DNA of 64,000 nt from contig CBDAQB010000003.1 in assembly GCA_965198825.1 (NCBI GenBank), forward strand, positions 1-64,000. The letters run 5' to 3'. Below are positions 54,809 through 63,097 of this stretch, piece after piece. Origin of the DNA: BOG-908 sp965198825. Lineage in GTDB: Bacteria; Pseudomonadota; Alphaproteobacteria; Acetobacterales; Acetobacteraceae. How positions within the stretch are numbered: position 1 is the first letter of the stretch; each line of letters begins with the position of its first letter. The notes beneath the pieces were generated by a model that was not told the origin of the DNA, did no database searches, and saw only the letters and a program-made list of their open reading frames with translations. The position numbers and the translations under genes were made by a program.

Positions 54809-55630
54809 CTATTTGGCGTGGATGCGTAGCGTGGGCGCGTTTCTCAGCTCCGATCGACCCTCAAGGTAGAACGCGGTCGCCTCGCTGACGTCCTTCAGCA
54901 GCGCAGGGTCGCGTGCGCCGCGGTCTGTGGCGATGCCCCCAAGGTAATGGTCGCCCTGCGGTGCTACCGCCAGGACCTTGTTGCCGGGAGGCGCGTTGTG
55001 GAAGGCGTCGGTGTGCCATCGCCAGTCTTTGGACGACAGCGGCGAGACGTCGCGCATGCCGGCAACGATCATGACGGGCCGGTGAAGGGCGGACCAATCC
55101 ATGTCGAGATAAGGTGCCCGCCTGACCCACTCGACGGTGAGGTTTTCTGGGCCACCATTGCCGGGTGGTGCCAGCAACAGGCCGGATACGGCTTCGTCCA
55201 GGCTGAGGATGCCGTGTGCCGGTGCGATCCGCGGGCGGGCGCCCATTAGGATGGCGGCAGTGTGTCCGCCAAAGGAATGGCCGGCTACGCGCGGGGCTTC
55301 GCGGCAAAGCCGGTATTCCGGCTCGGGAAGTTGGGCCTCGATGAGCGGGATGGAGCGCCATAGGGCTTGCACGTCCTGAACGCGCGTATACCAAGAGGGG
55401 GAGGCGTTTTCTGAATGGTGTGGTGCGAGAACGGCCAGCCCGTGCTGCGCCCAGATGTCGAAGAGAGGGGCGTAGGATGCCCCGTTTAGGCCGGCGCCGT
55501 GGGAAAACAGGACGATCGCTGCGTCCTGGCGCCGGGGGCGGACGGTGTGGACACGCAGAGGATCGGTTTGGTGCGCTACGTCCAGGCGTGCCGTGGAGAT
55601 GAGAGGGCCGTTGGATGGCGGTGCTGTCAT
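54809..55630 (-). CDS. alpha/beta hydrolase (dienelactone hydrolase/PAF-acetylhydrolase-like)
   Basis: This 273-residue protein has 'AAIVLFSHGAGLNGASYAPL' as the oxyanion-region start, the nucleophile elbow AGHSFGGHTAAILMG, an acidic strand 'PVMIVAGMRDVSPLS' and a final His in GDHYLGG. The GHSFGG elbow and arrangement match the dienelactone hydrolase and chlorophyllase/PAF-AH-like group. It starts with an ATG overlapping the stop of the upstream hydrolase gene. The substrate is unknown. Confidence 0.85.
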   Translation of the reverse strand: MTAPPSNGPLISTARLDVAHQTDPLRVHTVRPRRQDAAIVLFSHGAGLNGASYAPLFDIWAQHGLAVLAPHHSENASPSWYTRVQDVQALWRSIPLIEAQLPEPEYRLCREAPRVAGHSFGGHTAAILMGARPRIAPAHGILSLDEAVSGLLLAPPGNGGPENLTVEWVRRAPYLDMDWSALHRPVMIVAGMRDVSPLSSKDWRWHTDAFHNAPPGNKVLAVAPQGDHYLGGIATDRGARDPALLKDVSEATAFYLEGRSELRNAPTLRIHAK

Positions 55631-56442
55631 GCCGCGCCGAGGAACTCGTTGATGCAGGCAGCCACGGGCTGAGGATGTTCCTGGTGCAGGAACGGTCCGC
55701 CAAGAGGAAGCTGGACGGTTCGAACCGACGGGATGAGCCGCTCGGCGACGGGGATGTATTTCAAGTAGTGGCCGGCTGCACCGTTCATGACCAGGACGGG
55801 GGCAACGACACGGGGAAGATAGTCTTCGATGCCCATGCGGCCGACCCCGCGCTCACTGGGGCGCAGCCACAGGCCGCTTGCGGCACGGCTCAGGTTCTGT
55901 TCGGCCACGACCTCTTCGCTGATCGGGCCGAAGCGGCGCAGATCGGCGCCGCTCCGGGGGGCGGGATGGCCGGCTGTGGTGTAGGTGCCTTCCGGTTGGG
56001 CAGCGTCGCTGGCGGCGAGCGCCGCCATGCTCATCCGCGGAGCGAGGCTGACGCTGACCAGCACGAGGCGGTCCAGCATGGCAGGCCACATCGCCGCAAT
56101 GGCTATGCCGATGCAGCCTCCCAATGAATTGCCGACGAGGCTGAAGCGGTCGACGCCAAGCGCATCCATCGCCGCCATGATTGCGGCTGCGGATTCGGGG
56201 ACGGTGTGCAGGTAGGGCGCAGCGGCGGCCATGGTGGAGCCACCGTGGCCTGGCGGGTCAATTGCAATCACCCTATGGCGGCCAGCGAGCAGCGGCGCCA
56301 CGTGACGCCAATCCGCAACCCAACCGCCTAGCTTGGGGAGAAGCAAGAGCGGAGGCCCTTCGCCTTGCGCGGCGTAGCGCAGGGCGCCCCCGCCGAAAGG
56401 AAGCATCCCCGTGGAAGTCCATTGTCCCTCAAGGCCGTTCAT
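55627..56442 (-). CDS. alpha/beta hydrolase
   Basis: The ATG at 56442 (MNGLEGQWTSTGMLPFGGG) is chosen; the frame upstream overlaps the DUF3089 gene and is not real. The 271-residue product has PPLLLLPKLGGWVADWRHV, the elbow LVGNSLGGCIGIAIAA, VLVMNGAAGHYLK and a last GPFLHQEHPQPV with the catalytic His. The group contains C-C hydrolases, haloperoxidases and N-formylmaleamate deformylase (NicD). It overlaps its neighbours at both ends, so it is in one operon with them. Confidence 0.87.
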   Translation of the reverse strand: MNGLEGQWTSTGMLPFGGGALRYAAQGEGPPLLLLPKLGGWVADWRHVAPLLAGRHRVIAIDPPGHGGSTMAAAAPYLHTVPESAAAIMAAMDALGVDRFSLVGNSLGGCIGIAIAAMWPAMLDRLVLVSVSLAPRMSMAALAASDAAQPEGTYTTAGHPAPRSGADLRRFGPISEEVVAEQNLSRAASGLWLRPSERGVGRMGIEDYLPRVVAPVLVMNGAAGHYLKYIPVAERLIPSVRTVQLPLGGPFLHQEHPQPVAACINEFLGAA

Positions 56443-57337
56443 CACGGCCGCCGGGCAGGATGATGGCATTCCAGGAAACAACGTCCTGTCTCCCGGCAGT
56501 GGTGCGCAGCCGCACGTTCTCGGCAAGCGAAGGCTCAAACAACGCGATATCGTGCATGTGCATGTTGCCGCCTGGCAATGCAGGCATGCCAGTCGGCGCA
56601 TTGTCGATCCACACGACACCGCCTTGGACGCGGACGCCCGGCATGTCGGGGCGGTCTGAAGCGAAGCTGCTGGGATTGATGCAGATTGGCCTGCCCGGCG
56701 AGCCGCCATCAAGGTAGGCCGCATCCCGTTCGCCGGTGCGCTGCAGGAAGGTTGAGGGATCACCGCCGGTGAGGAACGTGTTCCAACTGATGAGGCACCG
56801 CGTTTGGTCTGGTTGTGCGCACGGGACGATGATCCGGAAGCGGTTGCCGAAAAGCGCCTCGCTGAAGCCGATGCCGATGGCGTAGGCGGCGATCAGATCT
56901 GGAACCAGACCCTCCGGCTCGATGACTTCGGCGAGGAGGCGACCCACATGCAATGCGCCTTGGCTATGGCCGGCCAGGATGAGGCGGCCGCGATGCCAGT
57001 GGCGAAGATAGTGGCGGAAGGCAGCGCACACATCGGCATAGGCGAAGCAGTAGGCCGCATCCGAGCGGGCGCCGCGTTCTTGAAAGGCGCGGCTGGATGC
57101 CTGGCGGTAGCGCGGGGCGAAGATGCGGCAAGATGAGGTGAAGCATGCAGTCTGACGTGAGACGATTTCGGAAGCGGCAGTTTGGGTGCCTGGCGAGGGG
57201 GTGAAATCCTGGTTCCAAAGTTCGCCTGAGTAGGTGGTAGGATGGACGTAGAAGACGGTCGGCAGGGTTGCGGCGGCAAGATCCGGTTGGGCGAACCAGT
57301 ATCTCGGGTCGGCATAGTCCGGTGCCGACGATGTCAT
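56429..57337 (-). CDS. DUF3089 alpha/beta-hydrolase-fold protein
   Basis: The ATG at 57337 overlaps the stop of the deacetylase-like gene (ATGA). The 302-residue product begins MTSSAPDYADPRYWFAQPD, has 'TVFYVHPTTYSGELWNQ', APRYRQASSRAF, DVCAAFRHYL and the elbow LILAGHSQGALHVGRLL. These are DUF3089 features; no enzyme activity is established for the family. It shares an operon with a deacetylase-fold protein and two hydrolases. Confidence 0.85.
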   Translation of the reverse strand: MTSSAPDYADPRYWFAQPDLAAATLPTVFYVHPTTYSGELWNQDFTPSPGTQTAASEIVSRQTACFTSSCRIFAPRYRQASSRAFQERGARSDAAYCFAYADVCAAFRHYLRHWHRGRLILAGHSQGALHVGRLLAEVIEPEGLVPDLIAAYAIGIGFSEALFGNRFRIIVPCAQPDQTRCLISWNTFLTGGDPSTFLQRTGERDAAYLDGGSPGRPICINPSSFASDRPDMPGVRVQGGVVWIDNAPTGMPALPGGNMHMHDIALFEPSLAENVRLRTTAGRQDVVSWNAIILPGGRDERP

Positions 57338-58254
57338 GCGCCGAGTTGGCGCGGGAAATGCGCCTCGTGGTTTTGCATGTACCAGGTAGCGATCTCCTCG
57401 CGTGTCGGCAACCAAACATCGGGCTTCGACTGGACGTGCTCGATGAATTGGCGCAGAGCGCGTACGCGATGGGCTCGACCGGACACATGAGGGTGTAAAC
57501 CGACGTTCATCAGCCTGCCGGCCGTAGCCCCTTCATCGTAGAGCACGTCGAACTCCTCGATCAGCGCGTCGCGAAACTGGTCGGTGGTAAAGTTCTTCCG
57601 GGTGATGAAGGTGAAGTCATTTATCTCGTTGGAATAGGGGACGGCGACGATCGGGCCGTGCTGTGTGCGCAATAGGAAAGGCTGGTCGTCGTTCATGATG
57701 TCGCAGTAGAACAGGCAGCCCTGTTCCGCGAGAATATCGGCTGTCTGCAGTGTGCCGCGCAGGCTGGAGGACAGCCACCCTTTGGCCTTACGGCCGGTCT
57801 CGGCCGCGAACTTCTCAAGCGAGCGCACGATGATTTCGCGCTCGCGTTCGGGCTCCTGCGCAAAGCTGGTAAGGAGCTCGCCCTGCTCCCAATTATGCGC
57901 CAGCAGCTCCCAACCGCGTTCCAGGCAAGCATCAACCATGGCCCGCCTGCGATCGAAGGTGACTGCATTGGTGGTGCAGGAAGCGCGAACACCGAGTTTG
58001 TCAAACAGCTCATAAAGACGCCAGATGCCCACACGCTGGCCATACTCGCGCCAGGTATAGTTCGGGAAGTCGGGTGTATCGCCGGGCAGGATGTCGGGCA
58101 GTATAGCCGGTCCCCCGGCATAATAGGGCTTGTCGGTTGGCTTGGTGAGATCCCAGGTTTCCAGGTTGAAGGTAAGGATCAAGGCCAATCGCGCGCCGTT
58201 TGGCCAGCGCAAGGGCTGCCGATGGGGAAGCGGGACGTAGTCGTAATCCATCAT
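57334..58254 (-). CDS. polysaccharide-deacetylase-fold hydrolase (PuuE allantoinase/imidase-like)
   Basis: The ATG at 58254 has AGGAA upstream. The 306-residue product starts MMDYDYVPLPHRQPLRWPNGARLALILTFNLETWD (read in parts) and has YTWREYGQRVGIWRLYELFDKLGVRAS, WELLAHNWEQGELLTS and GWLSSSLRGTLQTADILAEQG. This matches PuuE-type allantoinases and the cyclic imide hydrolases of the same NodB-like fold, which can work without a metal; the usual NodB Asp/His/His triad is not evident. It heads the four-gene minus-strand operon. A ring-opening hydrolase of a cyclic imide or ureide is likely. Confidence 0.85.
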   Translation of the reverse strand: MMDYDYVPLPHRQPLRWPNGARLALILTFNLETWDLTKPTDKPYYAGGPAILPDILPGDTPDFPNYTWREYGQRVGIWRLYELFDKLGVRASCTTNAVTFDRRRAMVDACLERGWELLAHNWEQGELLTSFAQEPEREREIIVRSLEKFAAETGRKAKGWLSSSLRGTLQTADILAEQGCLFYCDIMNDDQPFLLRTQHGPIVAVPYSNEINDFTFITRKNFTTDQFRDALIEEFDVLYDEGATAGRLMNVGLHPHVSGRAHRVRALRQFIEHVQSKPDVWLPTREEIATWYMQNHEAHFPRQLGA

Positions 58255-58419
58255 CGATATTCCTGTCGCTATATTGGAACGCTGCATCGCAGCGGTCCGT
58301 CGTCACAAGCGTTAGCACGAAATTTGCTCGTCTGGCGGAGAGAGCGTGCGTATAGTCAGGGGGACAACGCATCGGGCTCGGAGGCTGATTGGAAATGAGG
58401 CGATGAGGGTGGCAGATCG

Positions 58420-59232
58420 ATGAACGCCAGGGACGCCCGTGTTGAACATGACCCAGCCGACGACGGCAGCATTCGCGCTGTCGGACGTGCTTTGAAGGTG
58501 CTTCAGGCAATCAATCAACATCGCTCGTTAAGCATGACGTCTATCGCCATTCTATGCGGGCTACCCTATCCAACAGCCTATCGCATCGTGGAAACATTGA
58601 TCGCCGAACAGATGGTGGAACGCGAAACGACGCGCAAGCATTACCGGCCTACCGCCCTAGTACGCACGTTGAGTGCCGGCTACCAGCCGAACGACGAGTT
58701 AGCTGCCGCGGCGCGTCCTCACATCACCCGCCTCACGCGAGAACTACGCTGGCCGATAAGCGTGTGCACGCGTGTCGGCATGTCAATGATGATACGCGAG
58801 TCAACCCACGCAATCGCGCCCTTCACGCTAAATCTTTATCATCCGGGCTACACGATGCCAATCCTCGGCTCGTCCAGCGGCAAGGTACACCTGGCCTTCA
58901 GCAGCGATGAGGATCGCGATGCCATACTACAAAGATTACGGCGCACGGACGACCCAAACCTCAGCCGGGTCATTGCAAGGCTGCAAGCGGATTTCAGGCG
59001 AGTACGCGAGCAGGGCTATGCGAGCTATGATAGGATACGCCACACGGCAAACCCTGGTAAGACCTCGGCGATTTCGGTGCCCGTGCTTCTGGATCGGATC
59101 TGCGAGGGCACTCTAACGTTGGCCGTGTTCTCCTCGGCGATGACGCTCCCCGCAGCGGTCAAGGCTTACGTGCCCGATCTCAAGGCCTGCGCGGAGGCGA
59201 TTTCCGAGGATTTGGCGCAGCTTGGGGCTTGA
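58420..59232 (+). CDS. IclR-family transcriptional regulator
   Basis: This 270-residue protein has an N-terminal winged helix (AVGRALKVLQAINQHRSLSMTSIAILCGLPYPTAYRIVETLI, read in parts) and an IclR effector domain with LSSSSGKVHLAF-type LGSSSGKVHLAF and GKTSAISVPVL motifs. It is divergent from the deacetylase operon by 165 bases and upstream of the racemase-superfamily gene, so it may control both. Confidence 0.92.
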   Translation: MNARDARVEHDPADDGSIRAVGRALKVLQAINQHRSLSMTSIAILCGLPYPTAYRIVETLIAEQMVERETTRKHYRPTALVRTLSAGYQPNDELAAAARPHITRLTRELRWPISVCTRVGMSMMIRESTHAIAPFTLNLYHPGYTMPILGSSSGKVHLAFSSDEDRDAILQRLRRTDDPNLSRVIARLQADFRRVREQGYASYDRIRHTANPGKTSAISVPVLLDRICEGTLTLAVFSSAMTLPAAVKAYVPDLKACAEAISEDLAQLGA

Positions 59233-59341
59233 AGGAAAAGCAGCCACATCGCGAGAGTAGCCGCAGAGTGGATAGCAGCGCAGTCTAGATTGAACTCGGT
59301 CCCGCCGGCGCGCACTCTGCCCCGGATCGCGGGAGAGGTAG

Positions 59342-60088
59342 ATGGTAGACTCGCTCGGCTGGCGTGCCAAATTCGCCGTTCTGGCGCCCTCTACGAACAC
59401 CTCTGTGCAACCTGAATATGACGGTATGCGACCGCTAGGTGTAACCAACCACTTTTGCCGAATTCCGATCCCGGACCGGCGGGTGGACGACGACGATTCG
59501 TTTATGGCGATGCTGACCGACATTCGTGATGCTACCATGGGAGCCCTGGATGTTGCGATGAGCATGTCGCCCGATTGTGTGGTGATGGGCATGTCCGCAG
59601 AAACGTTTTGGGACGGCAGCGACGGTGCCGCTAGGCTGCAGGAGCGAATGGAGGCGCACACGGGAGGGCGTCGCGTGATCATGGGCTCCACGGCGGTGCT
59701 GGCCGCTTTACAGACCCTCGGCGAGATCAGGCGTCTTGGCATCATCACCCCGTACATGCCCGTAGCCGATGAACAGGTGCGGCGCTTTTTTACCGACATC
59801 GGTTACGAGGTCGTAAAACTTAAGGGTCTACGCTGCGCCTCGCCGATGCTGATAGCTCATGAAACACCGCAAACATTGCGGCGCGCGGTGACGGAAGTCA
59901 GCGCCGGCGTGGATGCGATAGTGCAATGCGGCACCAACCTGGCTTTTGCAGCAGTCGCAGCACAGGCGGAACTCTGGTTGGAGATGCCGGTGATTGCGAT
60001 TAACACAGCGACATATTGGCACGCTCTGCGTAGCCAGGGGATGACGGACAAGATGGCCGGTTTCGGGCGCTTGCTGGAAGAGTTTTAA
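59342..60088 (+). CDS. Asp/Glu racemase superfamily protein, arylmalonate decarboxylase-like
   Basis: This 248-residue protein has PSTNTSVQPE at residues 16-25, an N-half motif VVMGMSAETFWDG (residues 80-92), Tyr138 in ITPYMP and Cys196 in IVQCGTNL, and ends FGRLLEEF. Maleate isomerases and racemases have two catalytic cysteines. Here the first cysteine position is Gly83 in MGMS, which matches the MGTS of arylmalonate decarboxylase, and only the second (Cys196) remains. A GGGAGAGG site precedes the ATG. A decarboxylation of a malonate is therefore as likely as isomerisation. Confidence 0.82.
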   Translation: MVDSLGWRAKFAVLAPSTNTSVQPEYDGMRPLGVTNHFCRIPIPDRRVDDDDSFMAMLTDIRDATMGALDVAMSMSPDCVVMGMSAETFWDGSDGAARLQERMEAHTGGRRVIMGSTAVLAALQTLGEIRRLGIITPYMPVADEQVRRFFTDIGYEVVKLKGLRCASPMLIAHETPQTLRRAVTEVSAGVDAIVQCGTNLAFAAVAAQAELWLEMPVIAINTATYWHALRSQGMTDKMAGFGRLLEEF

Positions 60089-60125
60089 ACGAGGAGTTCT
60101 CATTCCGGTAAAAGGCAGCCACTAT

Positions 60126-61328
60126 TCAGGCTATCTGCCTTTCCATAAGCAGACTGTTATACATGGATTGCTGCAGCAAATAGTGTCGCCTGGCTTCATC
60201 GTTAGCGAGAATGGCCGCCATTTGTGCCTGTCCCTGGATCTGCGCCGCTTCCGTGCCCGCCTCGATAAACTGCTTGTTGCGAATTGTCTGGCGCTGAACG
60301 AAGTCCGTCATCACCGCTCGACGTTGGCGGTTGTAGCGCTCCAGGAGTTGGTCCAAGTCGGCGCTTTCAAGCAGAATGGCTGTGAGCTTGTCAACGAGGT
60401 TGATTGCGTCATGGATACCGCAGTTCATGCCCAAACCGCCGAGCGGATTGTTGAGGTGAGCGGAGTCTCCAACCAGAACGACTCGGCCTTCCCGGAAGCG
60501 CTGTGCAACGCGCTGGTGCACCCGATAGACCGTCCGGTGCACTGTCTCTGCCGCCAGGCCGTCTGCGCCAAAAAGACCGTTGAAAACGGCGTTCTTCTTG
60601 GCGTCGGACCGCAAATCTGCATCCGATTCAACCTCGGGCGCGGGCACCAGAACGCGCCAGAGAGAAGGCACCCGGAGCAGCACGCACCATTCCGCCGTAT
60701 CTGCAACGTAATTGACGTAAGACAAATCGGGGAAATAATCCTCGGCTCGAAGATGCGTGGTGAGCGTGAGAAACTTCTCTGGATAGGTAAACCCGTCGAA
60801 GCCGATGTCCAGCCATTTGCGTATGACGGAGTTGGCGCCGTCTGCGGCGATCAGGAACTTGCCATGCACCGACGTGATGCCGTTCGGACCTTCTAACGCT
60901 ACGTTTACGCCAAATCCGTCCTGCGATAGATGGATTACGCGGCGGTTGTAAAGCAAATCGGCGTTTGGATGCGCCTCTATTCTGGCGCAAATCAATCGGG
61001 ATAGCTTCCATTGTTCGCATTGCAGGCGATAGGGATATTTCAAGACGTCACCCACTTCGGTGAGGTCAAAAGCCAGGATTTCGCCGCTGCGGCGGTTGCG
61101 ATACTGATAAATCGGCGCCCGTAACCCCATGCAATCCAACTCATTGAGCAGGCCAAGCTCGGCAAGCATTTCAAGAGTGGGAGGGTGGAACGTGGAGGCG
61201 CGCATATCCTCCGGGCACTCAGGGTGAGACTCGACGAGAAGCACGTCTATACCCCGGAGCGCAAGAGCATAAGCGGCAACGGTGCCGCTGGGACCAGCGC
61301 CCGCAATGATCACCTGATATTTCTTCAT
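60126..61328 (-). CDS. FAD-dependent monooxygenase (UbiH/PHBH-like)
   Basis: This 400-residue protein has the GAGPSGTVAAYALALRG Rossmann motif at residues 9-25, ESHPE, a LIAADGANSVIRKWL motif with DG, and GRVVLVGDSAHLNNPLGGLGMNCGIHDAINL (read in parts) with GD. There is no thioredoxin-like tail. It is a class A hydroxylase of the p-hydroxybenzoate hydroxylase type. It is the last gene of a minus-strand series that begins with methyltransferase genes. The substrate is unknown; a hydroxylated aromatic or pyridine ring is possible. Confidence 0.9.
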   Translation of the reverse strand: MKKYQVIIAGAGPSGTVAAYALALRGIDVLLVESHPECPEDMRASTFHPPTLEMLAELGLLNELDCMGLRAPIYQYRNRRSGEILAFDLTEVGDVLKYPYRLQCEQWKLSRLICARIEAHPNADLLYNRRVIHLSQDGFGVNVALEGPNGITSVHGKFLIAADGANSVIRKWLDIGFDGFTYPEKFLTLTTHLRAEDYFPDLSYVNYVADTAEWCVLLRVPSLWRVLVPAPEVESDADLRSDAKKNAVFNGLFGADGLAAETVHRTVYRVHQRVAQRFREGRVVLVGDSAHLNNPLGGLGMNCGIHDAINLVDKLTAILLESADLDQLLERYNRQRRAVMTDFVQRQTIRNKQFIEAGTEAAQIQGQAQMAAILANDEARRHYLLQQSMYNSLLMERQIA

Positions 61329-61378
61329 CTTCCTCGAACCTGACGGTATACCCTTGGCTTCTGATGCTTCTCAGGATG

Positions 61379-61666
61379 TTAGAGCCGAGCTTCGAGCGCT
61401 GCGAGTATCGTTCCGATCAGCTTGTCCCGTTTCAAGCTGAGGGACTTCTCTAAATCTGGCGATGGCACAAATCGATCAATTTCAGATTGTGCATCAATCC
61501 CGTGGGCCGCAAGAACGTTCTCGAGCACGGTGAGGCGATCGGAGAGGATCCATATCTCGCCGGTCAATGCGACTAGCGCCTCGCCAAGCTGGTCAAGCTG
61601 ATCAGGCGAGAGGATGCGCCGCTTGGCTGGATCGCCAGCCACGGCATACTGAGCATGGTTGGTCAC
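61379..61666 (-). CDS. small helical protein, methyltransferase partner, copy 1
   Basis: The GTG at 61666 overlaps the methyltransferase stop (GTGA). The 95-residue product contains QLGEALVALTGEIWILSDRLTVLENVLAAHGIDAQSEIDRFVPS (read in parts). The same pattern (LG..L.AL..E.WIL.DR..LE….I.A..E.D..VPS) recurs in the protein at 62769-63095, so the two are paralogues. No family was recognised. It looks all-helical. Confidence 0.72.
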   Translation of the reverse strand: MTNHAQYAVAGDPAKRRILSPDQLDQLGEALVALTGEIWILSDRLTVLENVLAAHGIDAQSEIDRFVPSPDLEKSLSLKRDKLIGTILAALEARL

Positions 61667-62730
61667 GACAATGGCTTGCGACCCTGCACGAGATAGGGAT
61701 GCCGAACAGGGGCTTTCCCGATCCCGCCAGCCACTATATCCGCGAAACCAGCACGTTGGGCGGCAGCGGCCAAGTCCATGGAGGCTGAAGCCCGCCAGAA
61801 AGGTTCGCCACCCCACTTCGCGATGTGGTCAAAACGCCATGCTGTCAGCCGGTCAAGTTCCGCAAACCTCGGCACATCGGACATCAGCACGTCGCCGCCC
61901 GGCTTAAGAAGCCGGTATGCCTCGGCAAACACGGCCTCGATCACCGGTGGTGGCAGCTCATGGAAAAGGTTGAAGGAAGTGACGAAGTCGAAGCTTTCTG
62001 ACGGAAGGCTGGTGTCTTCGGCCGGACGAACGAAAAACTTCCACGCCGCACCTCTGGCGTTTCCGCTGCGACGGGCATGCTCGAGCATGCGCGGCGAGAG
62101 ATCGATGCCGCAAATCTCGGCGTCCGGAAACACCTCCGACAATGCAACCGTGTAGTGCCCAGAAGACGCACCCATATCGAGGATGCGGGCATAATCGCGA
62201 CGCGGCGCGTGGCGGGCCGCGTCACGCCGCTGCGCGAAGATGTCGCCTGGAAACATCTTAGCCAGCATCAGCTTGTGCAGCACCTCACCGTGCACATAGC
62301 CGTTGAAGTCCGACGCGTCCCAGCCGCCGGAGGTGCGATGGAACTCAGTTTCCGACCAGTAGGCAGGCGGTTCGGCTGTACTGGCGTCCAACGTCGAGGC
62401 GCCTTCATCGAGGCCGCGCAGGGCGGGTTCGATATCTCCTCGGATCTCGGCAAAAGCTTCATAGGCGACGGCCGCGTGGGATTTGGCGCGCCATTCGGAG
62501 AGTAGCTGGTTGAGTTTGAAGGCAAGCGTTCCACCGACAGCTTCTGCCACGGCGGCATGGCGCGCTTCCATGTCCTCGGGCAACGCCTCGCCGGTTAGAC
62601 CTGCCTGCCTAAGGGTCTCTTCGGTTTTTGCCATTAGGCGGTTGGAGGCCATACCAATTCCAGCCTGGAAGCTGATGGCGGCGCGACCGCGCTGGGCTAA
62701 ATGCGGCGATGACATTGTTGGCATTTGCAT
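61663..62730 (-). CDS. class I SAM-dependent methyltransferase, copy 1
   Basis: AGGAGGG precedes the ATG. The 355-residue product has a helical N-terminal part and a Rossmann methyltransferase domain: ARILDMGASSGHYTVAL (motif I), AEICGIDLSPRMLEHA, FDFVTSFNLFHELPP and LLKPGGDVLMSDVPRF. The N-terminal part has the YWSETEFHRTSGGWDASDFNGYVHG segment that recurs in altered form in the second methyltransferase, so the two arose by duplication. It overlaps the small protein downstream. Confidence 0.88.
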   Translation of the reverse strand: MQMPTMSSPHLAQRGRAAISFQAGIGMASNRLMAKTEETLRQAGLTGEALPEDMEARHAAVAEAVGGTLAFKLNQLLSEWRAKSHAAVAYEAFAEIRGDIEPALRGLDEGASTLDASTAEPPAYWSETEFHRTSGGWDASDFNGYVHGEVLHKLMLAKMFPGDIFAQRRDAARHAPRRDYARILDMGASSGHYTVALSEVFPDAEICGIDLSPRMLEHARRSGNARGAAWKFFVRPAEDTSLPSESFDFVTSFNLFHELPPPVIEAVFAEAYRLLKPGGDVLMSDVPRFAELDRLTAWRFDHIAKWGGEPFWRASASMDLAAAAQRAGFADIVAGGIGKAPVRHPYLVQGRKPLS

Positions 62731-62768
62731 GACCGAGCCCTCCTAATATTTCTTTTGACGATGTGCTG

Positions 62769-63095
62769 CTATGTAACGGGCGACGACACTGCGGCTGGCG
62801 AGGCCTTTCCAAAGCCTGCGCGGGCAAGTATAGCTTCTACGCTGCGATCCGCCGCAGCCAGCGGAGCCCCAACGACGGCGGTGACCGCACGCTCGCGAAG
62901 TATCGAGATTTCAGCCGCGACTTCCTGCGAAGGCACGTGGTCGTCGAGCTCGCCAGCGGCAATCAACCCACGCTCGATCATCAGATGTTCCAGGATCGCA
63001 AAACGGTCACGCAGGATCCAGTGTTCACTGAGTAGCGCCATCAGCATGCGGCCGAGATCATCCACATTACCATCAGCCAGATAGGTGTCCGCCAT
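62769..63095 (-). CDS. small helical protein, methyltransferase partner, copy 2
   Basis: The ATG at 63095 begins MADTYLADGNVDDLGRMLMALLSEHWILRDRFAILEHLM (read in parts), clearly related to the 95-residue protein at 61379. It is 108 residues long and has an extra Ala-rich end. It starts two bases after the stop of the second methyltransferase, so the gene pair has the same order as copy 1. Confidence 0.72.
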   Translation of the reverse strand: MADTYLADGNVDDLGRMLMALLSEHWILRDRFAILEHLMIERGLIAAGELDDHVPSQEVAAEISILRERAVTAVVGAPLAAADRSVEAILARAGFGKASPAAVSSPVT

Positions 63096-63097
63096 TG

